Shown: positions 52,799 through 61,214, counted from the stretch's first letter. The stretch: DNA of 64,000 bases from Actinomycetota bacterium (GCA_016700055.1 CP064997.1:2728001-2792000), one strand, 5' to 3'. Notes: generated by a model not told the origin, from the sequence alone. Numbers and translations: made by a program.

Positions 52799-54793
52799 TC
52801 AGTGGCCGCCGTGGGCGGTGTCACACCAGCGTTGTTCGCCCTCGGCGATCTGTCCGCCGGCGATTCCCTCCAACGAGGCGAACGGGCCGCACTCGTGGGG
52901 GACGATCCATACGTGAAGCATCGGGTTCTGGTGCAGCTCGATCCCGAACGTGCATCCACCCTCGCTGTTGGTCAGACCGACGACGCGGGTCTTGCCGCTG
53001 ACGTAGGGGTCCTCCGAGAAGCAGAGGTTGTCGTGGATGTGCCACTGGGTGAGGGCGCCGCCCACGTCGGGAACGGTGTCGAGAGTCTCGCCGTCGCGCA
53101 GCATGAACATCGCCGACACGAGCGTCTTCTCGCCGTTCTCGTGGCGGTAGACGAGGCTCTCCGGGTACAGCGGGTCGAGGATGTGATCGTCGTTGATGTA
53201 CGACCAGTTGATGTAGTGCTCGTAGCCGGTGGCACCGTCGAAGATGCTGGCGAAGCCGTCGGCCTCGGCGGTGGCCGGGTCGGCGTATTGCGGCAGGTAG
53301 CGCAGCGTGACCGCGATCAGGTTCTCGGCGCGAGCCTGCTGGGCCACCGAGACGCCCTCGACGCCGGACAGGTCGATCGGTAGATCAGGGTCGTACTGCT
53401 GGGGAGGCACCGAGGTCGAGGTGTCGTCGGCGTCGGCCTCGGCGTGGTCGGCGTGGTCGGCCTGGCATTGGTCGGCGCGTGGACCGTCACCAGCCGTCTG
53501 TCCGGCGCCGTGGCCCTCCAGCGCGGCGAAGGGCCCACACGCATGGGGCGCGATCCACACGTGCACCATCGGGTTCGCGCCTCCGGCCCGCAACGATCCG
53601 GGCGGGCATCCGCCGTTGGCATCGGTGACCGATACGACCACGGGCACTCCGTCGCGCAGGCCCCAGCACAAGTTGTCGTGGATGTGCCACTGCATCAGCG
53701 CGCCGCCGATGTCGGTGAGCTTGGGGTCGTCCATCGCGGTGCCCGTCGGTGCGATGAACATCGCCGACACGAGCGACTTCTCTCCGCTCGCGGCGTCCAC
53801 CTGGAACACGAGCGACTCGGGTGCTGTCGGGTCGAGCAGCTTGTCGTCGTTGATCATCTCGCGGTTGATGAAGTGCTCGAAGCCGGTGCTGGCGTCGCCG
53901 ATCGAGCGGTAGCCGAGGGTTTGGATCGCCACCGGGTCGGCGAACGCGGGCAGCTCGCGCAGCGTGTCCTCGAGCAGCTGGGCAGCGCGCGCCTCTTGCT
54001 CGGGGGTGACGCCCGGTACACCGGAGAGGTCGATGCCCTCGGCGGGGTCCCACGGCCGTGGCCACGCGGCCACGTCGGTCGTCTCCTCGTGCGCGACCGA
54101 GTCGTCGTGGGGAACCGAGTCGTCGTGGGCTACGGAGTCGTCGTGGGGAACGGAGTCGTCGTGGGGGACGGAGTCGTCGTGGGCGACGGAGTCGTCGTGG
54201 GGGACGGAGTCGTCGTGGGGAACGGCCGCCGTGGTCGTCTCGTCGTGGCCGTGGTCGGCGCTCGCGTGGCTGTGGCTGCTGCCGACGAACATCGCCGGAA
54301 TCGCGAGCGCGGCCATCGCCACGCCAGGTACCACCACCCGCGCCCTCGGCAGGGTCCGCTCGCCGAGCAGCGCCGCGGCTAGAGCGGTCCCTGCCGCGAT
54401 CACGCCGAACGCGGCGCAGACGCTGTCGGTGAACTGCGCGGCTTCGCGGGTCTCGAGCCCGTCGATCCATGAGATGCCGGCTACGCGGGTGAGCACCCAC
54501 CCGCCGACGATGGCGGCGTTGCCGACGAAGCCGACGATTGCCATCGGGCGTGACGGGACGGCGAGGGCGAGCAGACCCCAGCCGAGCTGGAACACGGCGA
54601 CGACGACGAACAGCCGGGCGAGCTGAGGGTGCTCGGTGTGGATGCCGATTGCGCCGGCATGGATCGCCCCCGCCGCGATCGAGGCGAGCGCGGCCACGAC
54701 CAGACCCGGGGGCCGTTCGACGGTGGCGCGCGCGGCGTGGGCGGGCGCGCCGACCGGGGGGATCTCACCGGGGCTGGAGATGATGGCGGACAT
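52799..54793 (-). CDS. Membrane protein with His/Asp tandem repeat and two homologous WHIHDNLC domains
   Basis: 664 residues from ATG 54793, not recognised. Residues 30-170 hold about five transmembrane helices. Residues 174-190 are His-rich (SSHSHASADHGHDE), then a tandem repeat of VPHDDS/VAHDDS hexads (191-238). Two homologous extracellular domains follow at about 246-445 and 465-664. Each has: IDLSGVxGV, LPxxADPxxxxxxGFxSIxDxxTGxEHxIN, GGALxQWHIHDNLC and MxHVWIxPHxCGPFAxLEG. Conserved His and Cys in each domain are good metal-ligand candidates, so a copper- or zinc-binding periplasmic role is inferred. Function unknown. Confidence 0.8.
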   Translation of the reverse strand: MSAIISSPGEIPPVGAPAHAARATVERPPGLVVAALASIAAGAIHAGAIGIHTEHPQLARLFVVVAVFQLGWGLLALAVPSRPMAIVGFVGNAAIVGGWVLTRVAGISWIDGLETREAAQFTDSVCAAFGVIAAGTALAAALLGERTLPRARVVVPGVAMAALAIPAMFVGSSHSHASADHGHDETTTAAVPHDDSVPHDDSVAHDDSVPHDDSVPHDDSVAHDDSVPHDDSVAHEETTDVAAWPRPWDPAEGIDLSGVPGVTPEQEARAAQLLEDTLRELPAFADPVAIQTLGYRSIGDASTGFEHFINREMINDDKLLDPTAPESLVFQVDAASGEKSLVSAMFIAPTGTAMDDPKLTDIGGALMQWHIHDNLCWGLRDGVPVVVSVTDANGGCPPGSLRAGGANPMVHVWIAPHACGPFAALEGHGAGQTAGDGPRADQCQADHADHAEADADDTSTSVPPQQYDPDLPIDLSGVEGVSVAQQARAENLIAVTLRYLPQYADPATAEADGFASIFDGATGYEHYINWSYINDDHILDPLYPESLVYRHENGEKTLVSAMFMLRDGETLDTVPDVGGALTQWHIHDNLCFSEDPYVSGKTRVVGLTNSEGGCTFGIELHQNPMLHVWIVPHECGPFASLEGIAGGQIAEGEQRWCDTAHGGH
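54080..54223 (-). repeat. Eight 18-bp tandem units encoding VPHDDS-type hexads
   Basis: Eight in-frame copies of an 18-base unit encode VPHDDS (five copies), VAHDDS (two) and a degenerate VAHEET at the end. Every unit adds one His and two acidic residues, forming a flexible linker or metal-binding tail between the membrane domain and the duplicated domains. Near-identity of the units marks recent slippage expansion and probable length polymorphism. Confidence 0.85.
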
Positions 54794-54890
54794 CTGGGCT
54801 TCGGCTCCGATCGGCCCTGGAAGGAACCTGCGGAGTCTACGACGTGAGGCGCCCTTCGCCGTCGGCGGGGGTGCCGCGTGTCCGGGGTCT

Positions 54891-55673
54891 TCAGGAACCA
54901 GGCCCTGCCCCGCGCCGCTCCGTGCCCCACAGCGCGTCCAGGACCGGTGTGGCGTACTCGGGACGGCAGACGAGCAGGTCCGGCAGCCATGGGTCTCTGT
55001 CGTTGTACACGAGCTCGGAGCCGTCGATGCGGCTCACGTGGAGGCCGGCAGCTCTCGCGACGGCGGCGGGAGCAGCGCTGTCCCACTGGTACATGCCCCC
55101 GTCGTGCACGTATATGTCGGCCTCGCCGACGATGATCGCCATGGTCTTCGCCCCCGCGGAGCCGAGCCTCACGGCGTCGCAGCCGAGCTGCTCGGCGACC
55201 ACGACCGCGGCATAGGGGGCGCGGGTGCGGGAGGTGATCAGGCGCGGTCGCTGACGGCTGCTGTCGGCCAGCTCGGGCGCGGGGTCGGTGGCGAACGTCA
55301 TCTCCAGCGCCGGCAGCGATACCGCCCCGGCGGTGAGGGCACCGCGCTCCCACAGCGCGATGTGCACGGCCCAGTCGTGGCGGCCGGGCTCGCCGAACTC
55401 GTTCGTGCCGTCCAGCGGGTCGATGATCCAGACGCGCTCCGCGTCGAAGCGGCGCCGATCCTCCGCCCCCTCCTCGGACAGCACCGCATCGCCCGGCCGA
55501 GCCTGCGCGATGGCCTGCGCGAGGTACTCGTGGCTGACGATGTCACCGGCGTCCTTCACCTGCCACGGCGACGCCCCGCGGGCCTGTAGGTCCGCGCGGA
55601 CCTCGACCAGCAAGCGGCCCGCATCGGTGGCGAGCTGCGCGGCAAGTTGGTGGTCGGAGCGGGTGTCCGTCAC
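54891..55673 (-). CDS. cysQ: Inositol-monophosphatase-family 3'(2'),5'-bisphosphate nucleotidase (CysQ-like)
   Basis: 260 residues from GTG 55673 (GTGA overlap with the previous stop). LSEEGAEDRRRF, WIIDPLDGTNEFGEPGRHDWAVHIALW and YQWDSAAPAAVARAAGLHVS are the three metal-binding motifs of the family. In actinobacteria this form cleaves 3'-phosphoadenosine 5'-phosphate and inositol phosphates, linking sulfate assimilation to phosphate turnover. A plain inositol monophosphatase is the alternative. Confidence 0.85.
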   Translation of the reverse strand: MTDTRSDHQLAAQLATDAGRLLVEVRADLQARGASPWQVKDAGDIVSHEYLAQAIAQARPGDAVLSEEGAEDRRRFDAERVWIIDPLDGTNEFGEPGRHDWAVHIALWERGALTAGAVSLPALEMTFATDPAPELADSSRQRPRLITSRTRAPYAAVVVAEQLGCDAVRLGSAGAKTMAIIVGEADIYVHDGGMYQWDSAAPAAVARAAGLHVSRIDGSELVYNDRDPWLPDLLVCRPEYATPVLDALWGTERRGAGPGS

Positions 55674-55978
55674 GCGCCGCGCCCGAGGTGTACCGCGTCG
55701 CGCACGAGCTCACGCACGGAGTGCTCGTCGGCCCCGGCGGCGACGAGGGCGTCGACACGGCGCTCCAAGCGCTCGGCATCTGCCTCGACGAAGACGTCGA
55801 TCCGCCGGCTGGCGGTGAGCGCCGACGTCACGACGAGGACGAGCGCGGCCACGGCGGTGACCATGCCGATCGTCACCACGTACCCCTCGTTGTTGCCGTT
55901 CACCGACGTGACGATCATGCCGGCGATCCCCGCGACGAAGCACACTCCGCACGCGGCCCGGATGAGCTTTGGAGCCAT
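55670..55978 (-). CDS. Small membrane hypothetical protein
   Basis: 102 residues from ATG 55978. Two transmembrane helices (GVCFVAGIAGMIVTSV and VVTIGMVTAVAALVLVVTSAL) are followed by a helical soluble tail RRIDVFVEADAERLERRVDALVAAGADEHSVRELVRDAVHLG. Not recognised. Its TGA overlaps the cysQ start (GTGA), so the two genes are co-translated; the longer frame upstream is the antisense of the next gene. Confidence 0.7.
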   Translation of the reverse strand: MAPKLIRAACGVCFVAGIAGMIVTSVNGNNEGYVVTIGMVTAVAALVLVVTSALTASRRIDVFVEADAERLERRVDALVAAGADEHSVRELVRDAVHLGRGA

Positions 55979-56047
55979 GCGCCCCCCATTCTGGCCGAGA
56001 AGGGCCGATGCGCATGGCCCCGCTCGGGTCCGGTACCTTCCCGACGG

Positions 56048-56260
56048 ATGCCCGAAGGAGACGCCACGCTGGATCACCGCGGCAGCCGCCGGCTCTCGGC
56101 TCGTGAGACGGTCTTCTGGTACAGCCTCGCGGCGGTCAGCTACATCGTGATCGGGATGTACCACAAGTGGCTGCTGACGTGGTTCCTCGGGCCTGCATGG
56201 CTCGTCGTCACCGTCGTCGCCGGCCCCGCCCTCGTCGACATGGTCCGCAAGCACCGATGA
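56048..56260 (+). CDS. Small membrane protein
   Basis: 70 residues from ATG 56048. Two hydrophobic helices (ETVFWYSLAAVSYIVIGMY and WLLTWFLGPAWLVVTVVAG) with a charged N-terminus and a basic end. No family recognised. The stop TGA overlaps the ATG of the next gene (ATGA), so the pair is translationally coupled and may form a complex with the larger membrane protein. Confidence 0.68.
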   Translation: MPEGDATLDHRGSRRLSARETVFWYSLAAVSYIVIGMYHKWLLTWFLGPAWLVVTVVAGPALVDMVRKHR

Positions 56261-57153
56261 GCTGGGCCGCCCACCAGTTCGAGGTCTACGCCGTGCAGGC
56301 CCACCTGCCGTCGAAGATGAAGGGCAAGGTCAGCTTCTTCGGGGTGTACCTCGGTGACTTCATGCCCGACTTCTTGTCGAAGTTCTGGGTGTACGGGATC
56401 ACGGTCAACGGCGTCCACTACGGCGCCGACGTGCCCGAGCGCTGGCACCGTGGATGGCCGGGGATGGGTTTCACCCACACGTTGTTCCTCGGCGTCGTGC
56501 TCGGCCTGCTCCTCTGGCTGTGGAAGCGCAATCGGGCCCTCACCGTGGGTTTCGTGTTCGGGCTTGCCGCGCACGCGCTGACCGACGTGAACGACAGCGT
56601 CGGAACGATGCTCATCTTCCCGTTCTCCACGCTGAACTGGTCGATGAAGACGTGGGCCTACGCGGCAACGGTCGAGGGAGGCAAGTACCTCGACGCAGCC
56701 GCCTACTACAGCAGCCTCGGCCTGGTGATGGACCTGTTCTGGCTCGCGGTGGTGCTCGTCTCGTGGCGGGTGCTGACCCGCGAGTTCTGGCGGACGAACG
56801 TGGTCACGGCCGATTCGCGCACCTGGGCGTGGTTCGGGCGGTTCCTGCCCGAGCGGGGCCTGCTGGCCCTCTACCGGGCGACCTTCTTCTTCGGCGTCTG
56901 CCGGATGACGGCCTGGTTCTTGTACGCCCACGTACTCGCCACGCCGACGATCGACGGGGTGAAGCGGCGCGGCTATCCGATGGATTTGTCGTGGACCGGC
57001 CCGTGGTGGATCAAGGCTCGTTCGCTGCCAGGGGTGAACCCGTGGATCGTGTTCCCTGTGGCGCTGGCCCTGCTCGGGCTCGTCTACTTGGTGATGGCCA
57101 GGCTGTGGGAGCCGATGGGGCGGCGCGAGCGGCGTCCCAGCCCGAACCCGTAG
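56257..57153 (+). CDS. Multi-pass membrane protein, possibly metal-dependent hydrolase (DUF457/YdjM-like)
   Basis: 298 residues from ATG 56257. Six or so transmembrane helices. The N-terminal VYAVQAHLPSKMKGKVSFFGVYLGDFMPDFLSKF and MGFTHTLFLGVVLGLLLWLWKRNRAL, then VFGLAAHALTDVNDSVGTM contain the short GD-x-x-P-D, H(T) and AHxLTD motifs of membrane-bound metal-dependent hydrolases of the DUF457 group. This is a tentative assignment. The 3' end overlaps the convergent small gene at 57084 by 70 bases. Confidence 0.66.
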   Translation: MSWAAHQFEVYAVQAHLPSKMKGKVSFFGVYLGDFMPDFLSKFWVYGITVNGVHYGADVPERWHRGWPGMGFTHTLFLGVVLGLLLWLWKRNRALTVGFVFGLAAHALTDVNDSVGTMLIFPFSTLNWSMKTWAYAATVEGGKYLDAAAYYSSLGLVMDLFWLAVVLVSWRVLTREFWRTNVVTADSRTWAWFGRFLPERGLLALYRATFFFGVCRMTAWFLYAHVLATPTIDGVKRRGYPMDLSWTGPWWIKARSLPGVNPWIVFPVALALLGLVYLVMARLWEPMGRRERRPSPNP

Positions 57154-57395
57154 CTCGCCGGGGCGGGTGCCCACGCGGCTGCAGCCTCGACGGCGTCGGC
57201 GCCGAGCAGCGCCACGGGGTCGAGATCGAGCGAACGCAAGAAGGCGACGGTACGCACGTCGTGCGCGACCGGATCGGGCGGCGCCACGACACCGAGATCG
57301 GCGAGCGCCCGATGCACCGGGGCCTTCACCAAGGCACCGACGAGGGCGACGTTGGTGAGCACGAACTCGGCGTTCGACAGGCATGAAGCGCACAT
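57084..57395 (-). CDS. Small CxxC-type hypothetical protein overlapping a convergent gene
   Basis: 103 residues from ATG 57395, with an AGGAGGGA ribosome-binding site about ten bases upstream that supports the start. The N-terminus MCASCLSNAEFVLTN carries a CxxC, then a mainly helical alanine-rich region. No recognised family. Because the last 70 bases lie antisense to the DUF457-like gene, part of the tail could be non-functional; the strong ribosome-binding site is the main argument that this is a gene. Confidence 0.6.
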   Translation of the reverse strand: MCASCLSNAEFVLTNVALVGALVKAPVHRALADLGVVAPPDPVAHDVRTVAFLRSLDLDPVALLGADAVEAAAAWAPAPASYGFGLGRRSRRPIGSHSLAITK

Positions 57396-57432
57396 ATCGG
57401 GGGTCCCTCCTTGGCTCGGACCAGGCTACTGC

Positions 57433-59109
57433 TCAGCGGGCGAGCGGCTTGTACTTCAGTCGGTGCGGCTGGTCGGCCGCGGCGCCGAGGTTCTTATGGC
57501 GCCAGGTCTCGTATTCGGCGAAGTTGCCCTCGAACCAGCGCACCTGGCTGTCACCTTCGAACGCCAACACGTGGGTCGCGATGCGGTCGAGGAACCACCG
57601 GTCGTGGCTGATGACGATCGCGCAGCCGGGGAAGGAATCGAGGCCTTCCTCCAGCGCGCGGAGGGTGTCGACGTCCAGGTCGTTCGTCGGCTCGTCGAGC
57701 AGCAGCAGGTTGCCGCCGCTCTTCAGCACCTTGGCCAGGTGGACCCGGTTGCGCTCGCCGCCGGACAGGTCGCCGACCAGCTTCTGCTGGTCGCTGCCCT
57801 TGAAGTTGAACGAGGCCACGTAGGCGCGGCCGTGCACCTCGCGATGGCCGACCCGCATGTGCTCGACGCCACCGGTGATCTCCTCGTACACGGTCTTGGC
57901 CGGGTCGAGGCTGTCGCGGCTCTGGTCTACGTAGCTGAGCTGCACCGTCTCGCCGGTCTTGATCGTGCCGGCGTCGGGGGGCTCGTCCCCGGTCAGCATC
58001 CGGAAGAGCGTCGTCTTGCCGGCGCCGTTCGGGCCGATGATGCCGACGATGCCCGCCGGCGGCAGGGAGAACGAGAGGTCCTCGATCAGCAGCCGGTTGC
58101 CGAACCCCTTGCACAGGCCCTCGACCTCGATCACCGTCTCGCCAAGACGCGGGCCGGGAGGGATCGTGATCTCCAACCGCTCGGGGCCGCGCTCGGCGGC
58201 CTCGGCCTCGGCCTGGAGCCGCTCGTACGCGCTGAGCCGGGCCTTGCCCTTGGCCTGGCGGGCCTTCGGGGCCATCCGCACCCACTCCAGCTCGTGCTGC
58301 AGGGTGCGCCGGCGAGCCTCGTTGCCCTTTTCCTCCCGGGCGAGGCGCTCCTGCTTCTGCTCCAGCCAGCTCGTGTAGTTGCCTTCGAACGGGATGCCCC
58401 GCCCGCGGTCGAGCTCGAGGATCCACTTGGCCACGTTGTCGAGGAAGTAGCGGTCGTGGGTGATCGCGACGACGGTGCCGTGGTACTCCTGCAAGAACCG
58501 CTCCAGCCAGTCGACGCTCTCGGCGTCGAGGTGGTTCGTCGGTTCGTCGAGCAGCAACAGGTCGGGGTGGGAGAGCAGCAGCCGGCACAGTGCCACCCGC
58601 CTGCGTTCACCGCCGGACAGCGTCGTCACGTCGGAATCGTTCGGTGGGCAACGCAGCGCATCCATCGCGATCTCGACGTTGCGATCCAGGCTCCACGCGT
58701 CGGCGGCGGCGATCTTGTCCTCGAGCTCGGCCTGCATCGCGCCGACCTTGTCGTAGTCGGCGTCGGGGTCGGCCCACATCGCCATCACGTCGTTGTACCG
58801 CTCGATCAGTGCTTGGACGCCGGCGACGCCGTCCATCACGTTGCCGAGCACGTCCTTCGAGGCGTCGAGAACTGGCTCCTGCGCGAGGAACCCGACGGAG
58901 AAGCCCGGCGTGAGCCGCGCCTCGCCCGAGAAGCCGTCGTCGAGCCCGGCCATGATCCGCAGCAGGCTCGACTTGCCCGACCCGTTCGGGCCGATCACGC
59001 CGATCTTCGCTCCCGGGTAGAACGAGAGCGAGATGTTCTCGAGCACCGTGCGGTCGGGTGGGTAGTGCCGGGCGAGCTTGTAGCAGGTGTAGATGAACTC
59101 GTGCGCCAT
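57433..59109 (-). CDS. ettA: Energy-dependent translational throttle protein EttA (ABC-F ATPase)
   Basis: 558 residues from ATG 59109. Two ABC domains: first Walker A GPNGSGKSSLLR, signature LSGGERRRVALCRLLL, Walker B LLLLDEPTNHLDAESVDWLE; second Walker A GPNGAGKTTLFR, signature LSGGERNRVHLAKVL and Walker B LLLLDEPTNDLDVDTLRALE. The inter-domain linker with WVRMAPKARQAKGKARLSAYERL is the P-site tRNA-interaction motif; the arm region also fits EttA. It binds the ribosomal E-site and gates initiation according to ATP/ADP. Confidence 0.95.
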   Translation of the reverse strand: MAHEFIYTCYKLARHYPPDRTVLENISLSFYPGAKIGVIGPNGSGKSSLLRIMAGLDDGFSGEARLTPGFSVGFLAQEPVLDASKDVLGNVMDGVAGVQALIERYNDVMAMWADPDADYDKVGAMQAELEDKIAAADAWSLDRNVEIAMDALRCPPNDSDVTTLSGGERRRVALCRLLLSHPDLLLLDEPTNHLDAESVDWLERFLQEYHGTVVAITHDRYFLDNVAKWILELDRGRGIPFEGNYTSWLEQKQERLAREEKGNEARRRTLQHELEWVRMAPKARQAKGKARLSAYERLQAEAEAAERGPERLEITIPPGPRLGETVIEVEGLCKGFGNRLLIEDLSFSLPPAGIVGIIGPNGAGKTTLFRMLTGDEPPDAGTIKTGETVQLSYVDQSRDSLDPAKTVYEEITGGVEHMRVGHREVHGRAYVASFNFKGSDQQKLVGDLSGGERNRVHLAKVLKSGGNLLLLDEPTNDLDVDTLRALEEGLDSFPGCAIVISHDRWFLDRIATHVLAFEGDSQVRWFEGNFAEYETWRHKNLGAAADQPHRLKYKPLAR

Positions 59110-59246
59110 GTCGAGTTGGTGTCCGTCCTGCCCTCGGGGTGGGGCGCTGACGCTACCGCCGCGCCCGCCCGTGACATTCCCGAGCCTGATCGGGACGCGG
59201 TGCTACGGTCCGCGCACCTGTTCATCGAACGTCTAGGGGGTAAGCG

Positions 59247-59999
59247 ATGGAGATCCTCGATCCGGACACCGGCCTACCAGTGCTGTTGCGCGCGTTGCAC
59301 GTGCTCGCAGGAGTCACCTGGATCGGCCTGCTGTACTACTTCAACGTGGTGCAGGTGCCGAGCTTCGCCGCGTACGGCGACGAGGCCCGCGCCCGGACCG
59401 TTTCCATCGACAAGCTCGCCCGCCGCGCGCTGTGGTGGTTCCGCTGGTCGGCGCTCGTCACCTTGATCCTCGGGCTGCTCATGCTCGGCGTGATCAACGA
59501 CTACATGAAGGGCTTCATGACGGACACCGCCGCGATCGGGCTCGGCCACAGTGCGGCGATCCTCGTCGGCATGCTGCTCGGGCTCACGATGGCGACGAAC
59601 GTCTGGATGGTGATCTGGCCTCAGCAGCGCACGGTGCTGGCGAACGCGGCCAACGTGCTCGGCGGGGCAGAGGCCGATCCGGCCGCGGCCGGTGCGGGCC
59701 GGAGGGCGCTGCTCGCCTCACGAGCGAACTTCATCTTCAGCATCCCGATGCTCTGGTTCATGGTCGCGTCGGCGCACCTGTACGGCTTCCACGATTCCGC
59801 AGGCAACGCGTGGGTGTTCGTCCTGATCGCAGTGGTGCTCGGCGCGGTCATCGAACTGGCCGCGCTCGGCATGCTCGGTGGCACCGCCGCCACGAACAAG
59901 CTGCTGTGGCCGTTCGAGACGCACCGCAACGCGATGATCACCGGCGGCGTGCTGTTCGTCGTGCTCTACCTGCTGTCCGAAGGGCTGATCATCCCCTGA
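59247..59999 (+). CDS. PuuD-like (urate hydroxylase N-terminal domain) membrane protein
   Basis: 250 residues from ATG 59247 with AGGGGGT just upstream. RALHVLAGVTWIGLLYYFNVVQVPSFAAYGDEAR is the PuuD/urate oxidase N-terminal membrane block, and five or six further helices follow (ALVTLILGLLMLGV, AILVGMLLGLTMATNVWMVI, FSIPMLWFMVASAHLYG, WVFVLIAVVLGAVIELA, NAMITGGVLFVVLYLLS). The C-terminal cytochrome c (CxxCH) of true PuuD is absent. It is either a solo membrane subunit or a related redox protein. Ends 11 bases inside the convergent sigma-factor gene. Confidence 0.72.
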   Translation: MEILDPDTGLPVLLRALHVLAGVTWIGLLYYFNVVQVPSFAAYGDEARARTVSIDKLARRALWWFRWSALVTLILGLLMLGVINDYMKGFMTDTAAIGLGHSAAILVGMLLGLTMATNVWMVIWPQQRTVLANAANVLGGAEADPAAAGAGRRALLASRANFIFSIPMLWFMVASAHLYGFHDSAGNAWVFVLIAVVLGAVIELAALGMLGGTAATNKLLWPFETHRNAMITGGVLFVVLYLLSEGLIIP

Positions 60000-60537
60000 G
60001 CCCGTCGCCGCCCGCCCTCCGGCGGGGAGCCTGCCCGGACTCGCTCACCTGGTGGGCGAGTTCCGTGCGTGCCCGCGCGACGCGAGAGCGGATGGTGCCG
60101 ATCGGGCACCCACAGGCCTCGGCCGCCTCCTCGTAGGACAGGCCGAGCAGCTGGGTCATCACGAACGCTGCCCGGCGGTCGGGGTCGAGCGCCTGGACGA
60201 GCGCCATCAGGTCGGTGGCGCCCGTGTCGTCGGGCGAGGTGGGTCTCGGTCGCGGCAGCACCAGACGACGCCAGCGCACCGCGCGGCGAACGTGGTCGAC
60301 GGCCACGTGGCGGGCGATGCCGAGCAGCCAGGCGCGCCCGTCGGTCTCGGGTGTGATCCGCTGCAGGCCCGCGCACATGCGGGCGTAGGTCTCCTGGGTC
60401 AAATCGTCGGCATCGTCGGGGCTCGTCAGGTAGGCGCAAAGGCGCCACACGTCTGCCTGCGTGCGCCTGACGACGTCGGCCAATGCCTCGCGCTCGCCGT
60501 CCGAGGCGCGCAGCATGAGAGACGTCAGCTGGTCCAT
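59989..60537 (-). CDS. ECF-type RNA polymerase sigma factor
   Basis: 182 residues from ATG 60537. Region 2 is VWRLCAYLTSPDDADDLTQETYARMCAGL (D-A-D-D-L-T-Q-E-T core-binding/-10 recognition) and region 4 is DLMALVQALDPDRRAAFVMTQLLGLSYEEAAEACGCPIGTIRSRVARARTEL, including the helix-turn-helix. A region 3 is absent, as in extracytoplasmic-function sigma factors. The divergent zinc-finger membrane protein gene is the likely anti-sigma factor. The regulated genes cannot be told, but the neighbouring copper-protein genes are candidates. Confidence 0.9.
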   Translation of the reverse strand: MDQLTSLMLRASDGEREALADVVRRTQADVWRLCAYLTSPDDADDLTQETYARMCAGLQRITPETDGRAWLLGIARHVAVDHVRRAVRWRRLVLPRPRPTSPDDTGATDLMALVQALDPDRRAAFVMTQLLGLSYEEAAEACGCPIGTIRSRVARARTELAHQVSESGQAPRRRAGGDGLRG

Positions 60538-60560
60538 CTGGCTCCAATGCTGGCGGGCCC

Positions 60561-60590
60561 GGGAACCAACGGGCAGGGCCGTTCGACTCT
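60561..60590 (+). promoter_or_regulatory. Candidate promoter of the zf-HC2 gene
   Basis: GGGAAC (60561-60566) followed 18 bases later by GACTCT (60585-60590) lies six bases before the ATG at 60597. GGGAAC is a common -35 of ECF sigma factors, so the divergent sigma factor may read its own partner. The -10 is a weak match and the promoter could be wrong. Confidence 0.25.
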
Positions 60591-60596
60591 AGGTAC

Positions 60597-61214
60597 ATGC
60601 GGTGTGAAGAAGTCCCCGAAGTGCTCTCCGCCTTCTTGGACGGCGAGCTCGACCTGTCCGGCAGCGCCCCGCTGCAGGAACACCTCGCCGACTGTGCGGC
60701 GTGCGCCGCGCTGGAGCACGAGTGGCTGGCATTGCACCGCATGGTGCGCCTGCACCCGGCCGAACCCGTGCCTGACCTCACCGCTGCCGTCCTGGCCCGC
60801 GTGCACCCCCCGCGGCTCGGGCATCGCCAGTGGGTGAGGTTCACCCTGGCCTGCGTGGCGCTGACCCAGATCGTGCTCGGACTGCCGGCGCTCGTGCTCG
60901 GCGACGACACGGGGGCGACGGTGCACGTCGCGCGCCACGTCGGGTCGTTGACGGTGGCCGTGGCCATCGGTCTGCTGTACGCCGCGTGGCGGCCGGTGCG
61001 GGCGTTCGGCATGCTGCCCGTCGTCGGCGCGCTCGCCGTGCTGTCGATGCTGACCGCGGTCATCGACACCGTCGACGGGCACGCGGGCGCGCTCGCCGAG
61101 TCCCAGCACCTGTTCGAGGTGGTCGGTCTGCTGCTGCTGTGGTCGCTCGCCGGCCGGCCGCGTCCGAATGTGACGCGAGTCATGCATCACCTCAGCCCCG
61201 GTTGGGAACCGTGA
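60597..61214 (+). CDS. zf-HC2 domain membrane protein, probable anti-sigma factor
   Basis: 205 residues from ATG 60597. N-terminal MRCEEVPEVLSAFLDGELDLSGSAPLQEHLADCAACAALE is the zinc-binding ASD/zf-HC2 module with His-x3-Cys-x2-Cys. Then four transmembrane helices (LACVALTQIVLGLPALVLG; LTVAVAIGLLYAAW; LPVVGALAVLSMLTAVIDT; LFEVVGLLLLWSLAG). Divergent by 59 bases from the ECF sigma factor, the standard partner arrangement. Signal unknown. Confidence 0.82.
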   Translation: MRCEEVPEVLSAFLDGELDLSGSAPLQEHLADCAACAALEHEWLALHRMVRLHPAEPVPDLTAAVLARVHPPRLGHRQWVRFTLACVALTQIVLGLPALVLGDDTGATVHVARHVGSLTVAVAIGLLYAAWRPVRAFGMLPVVGALAVLSMLTAVIDTVDGHAGALAESQHLFEVVGLLLLWSLAGRPRPNVTRVMHHLSPGWEP

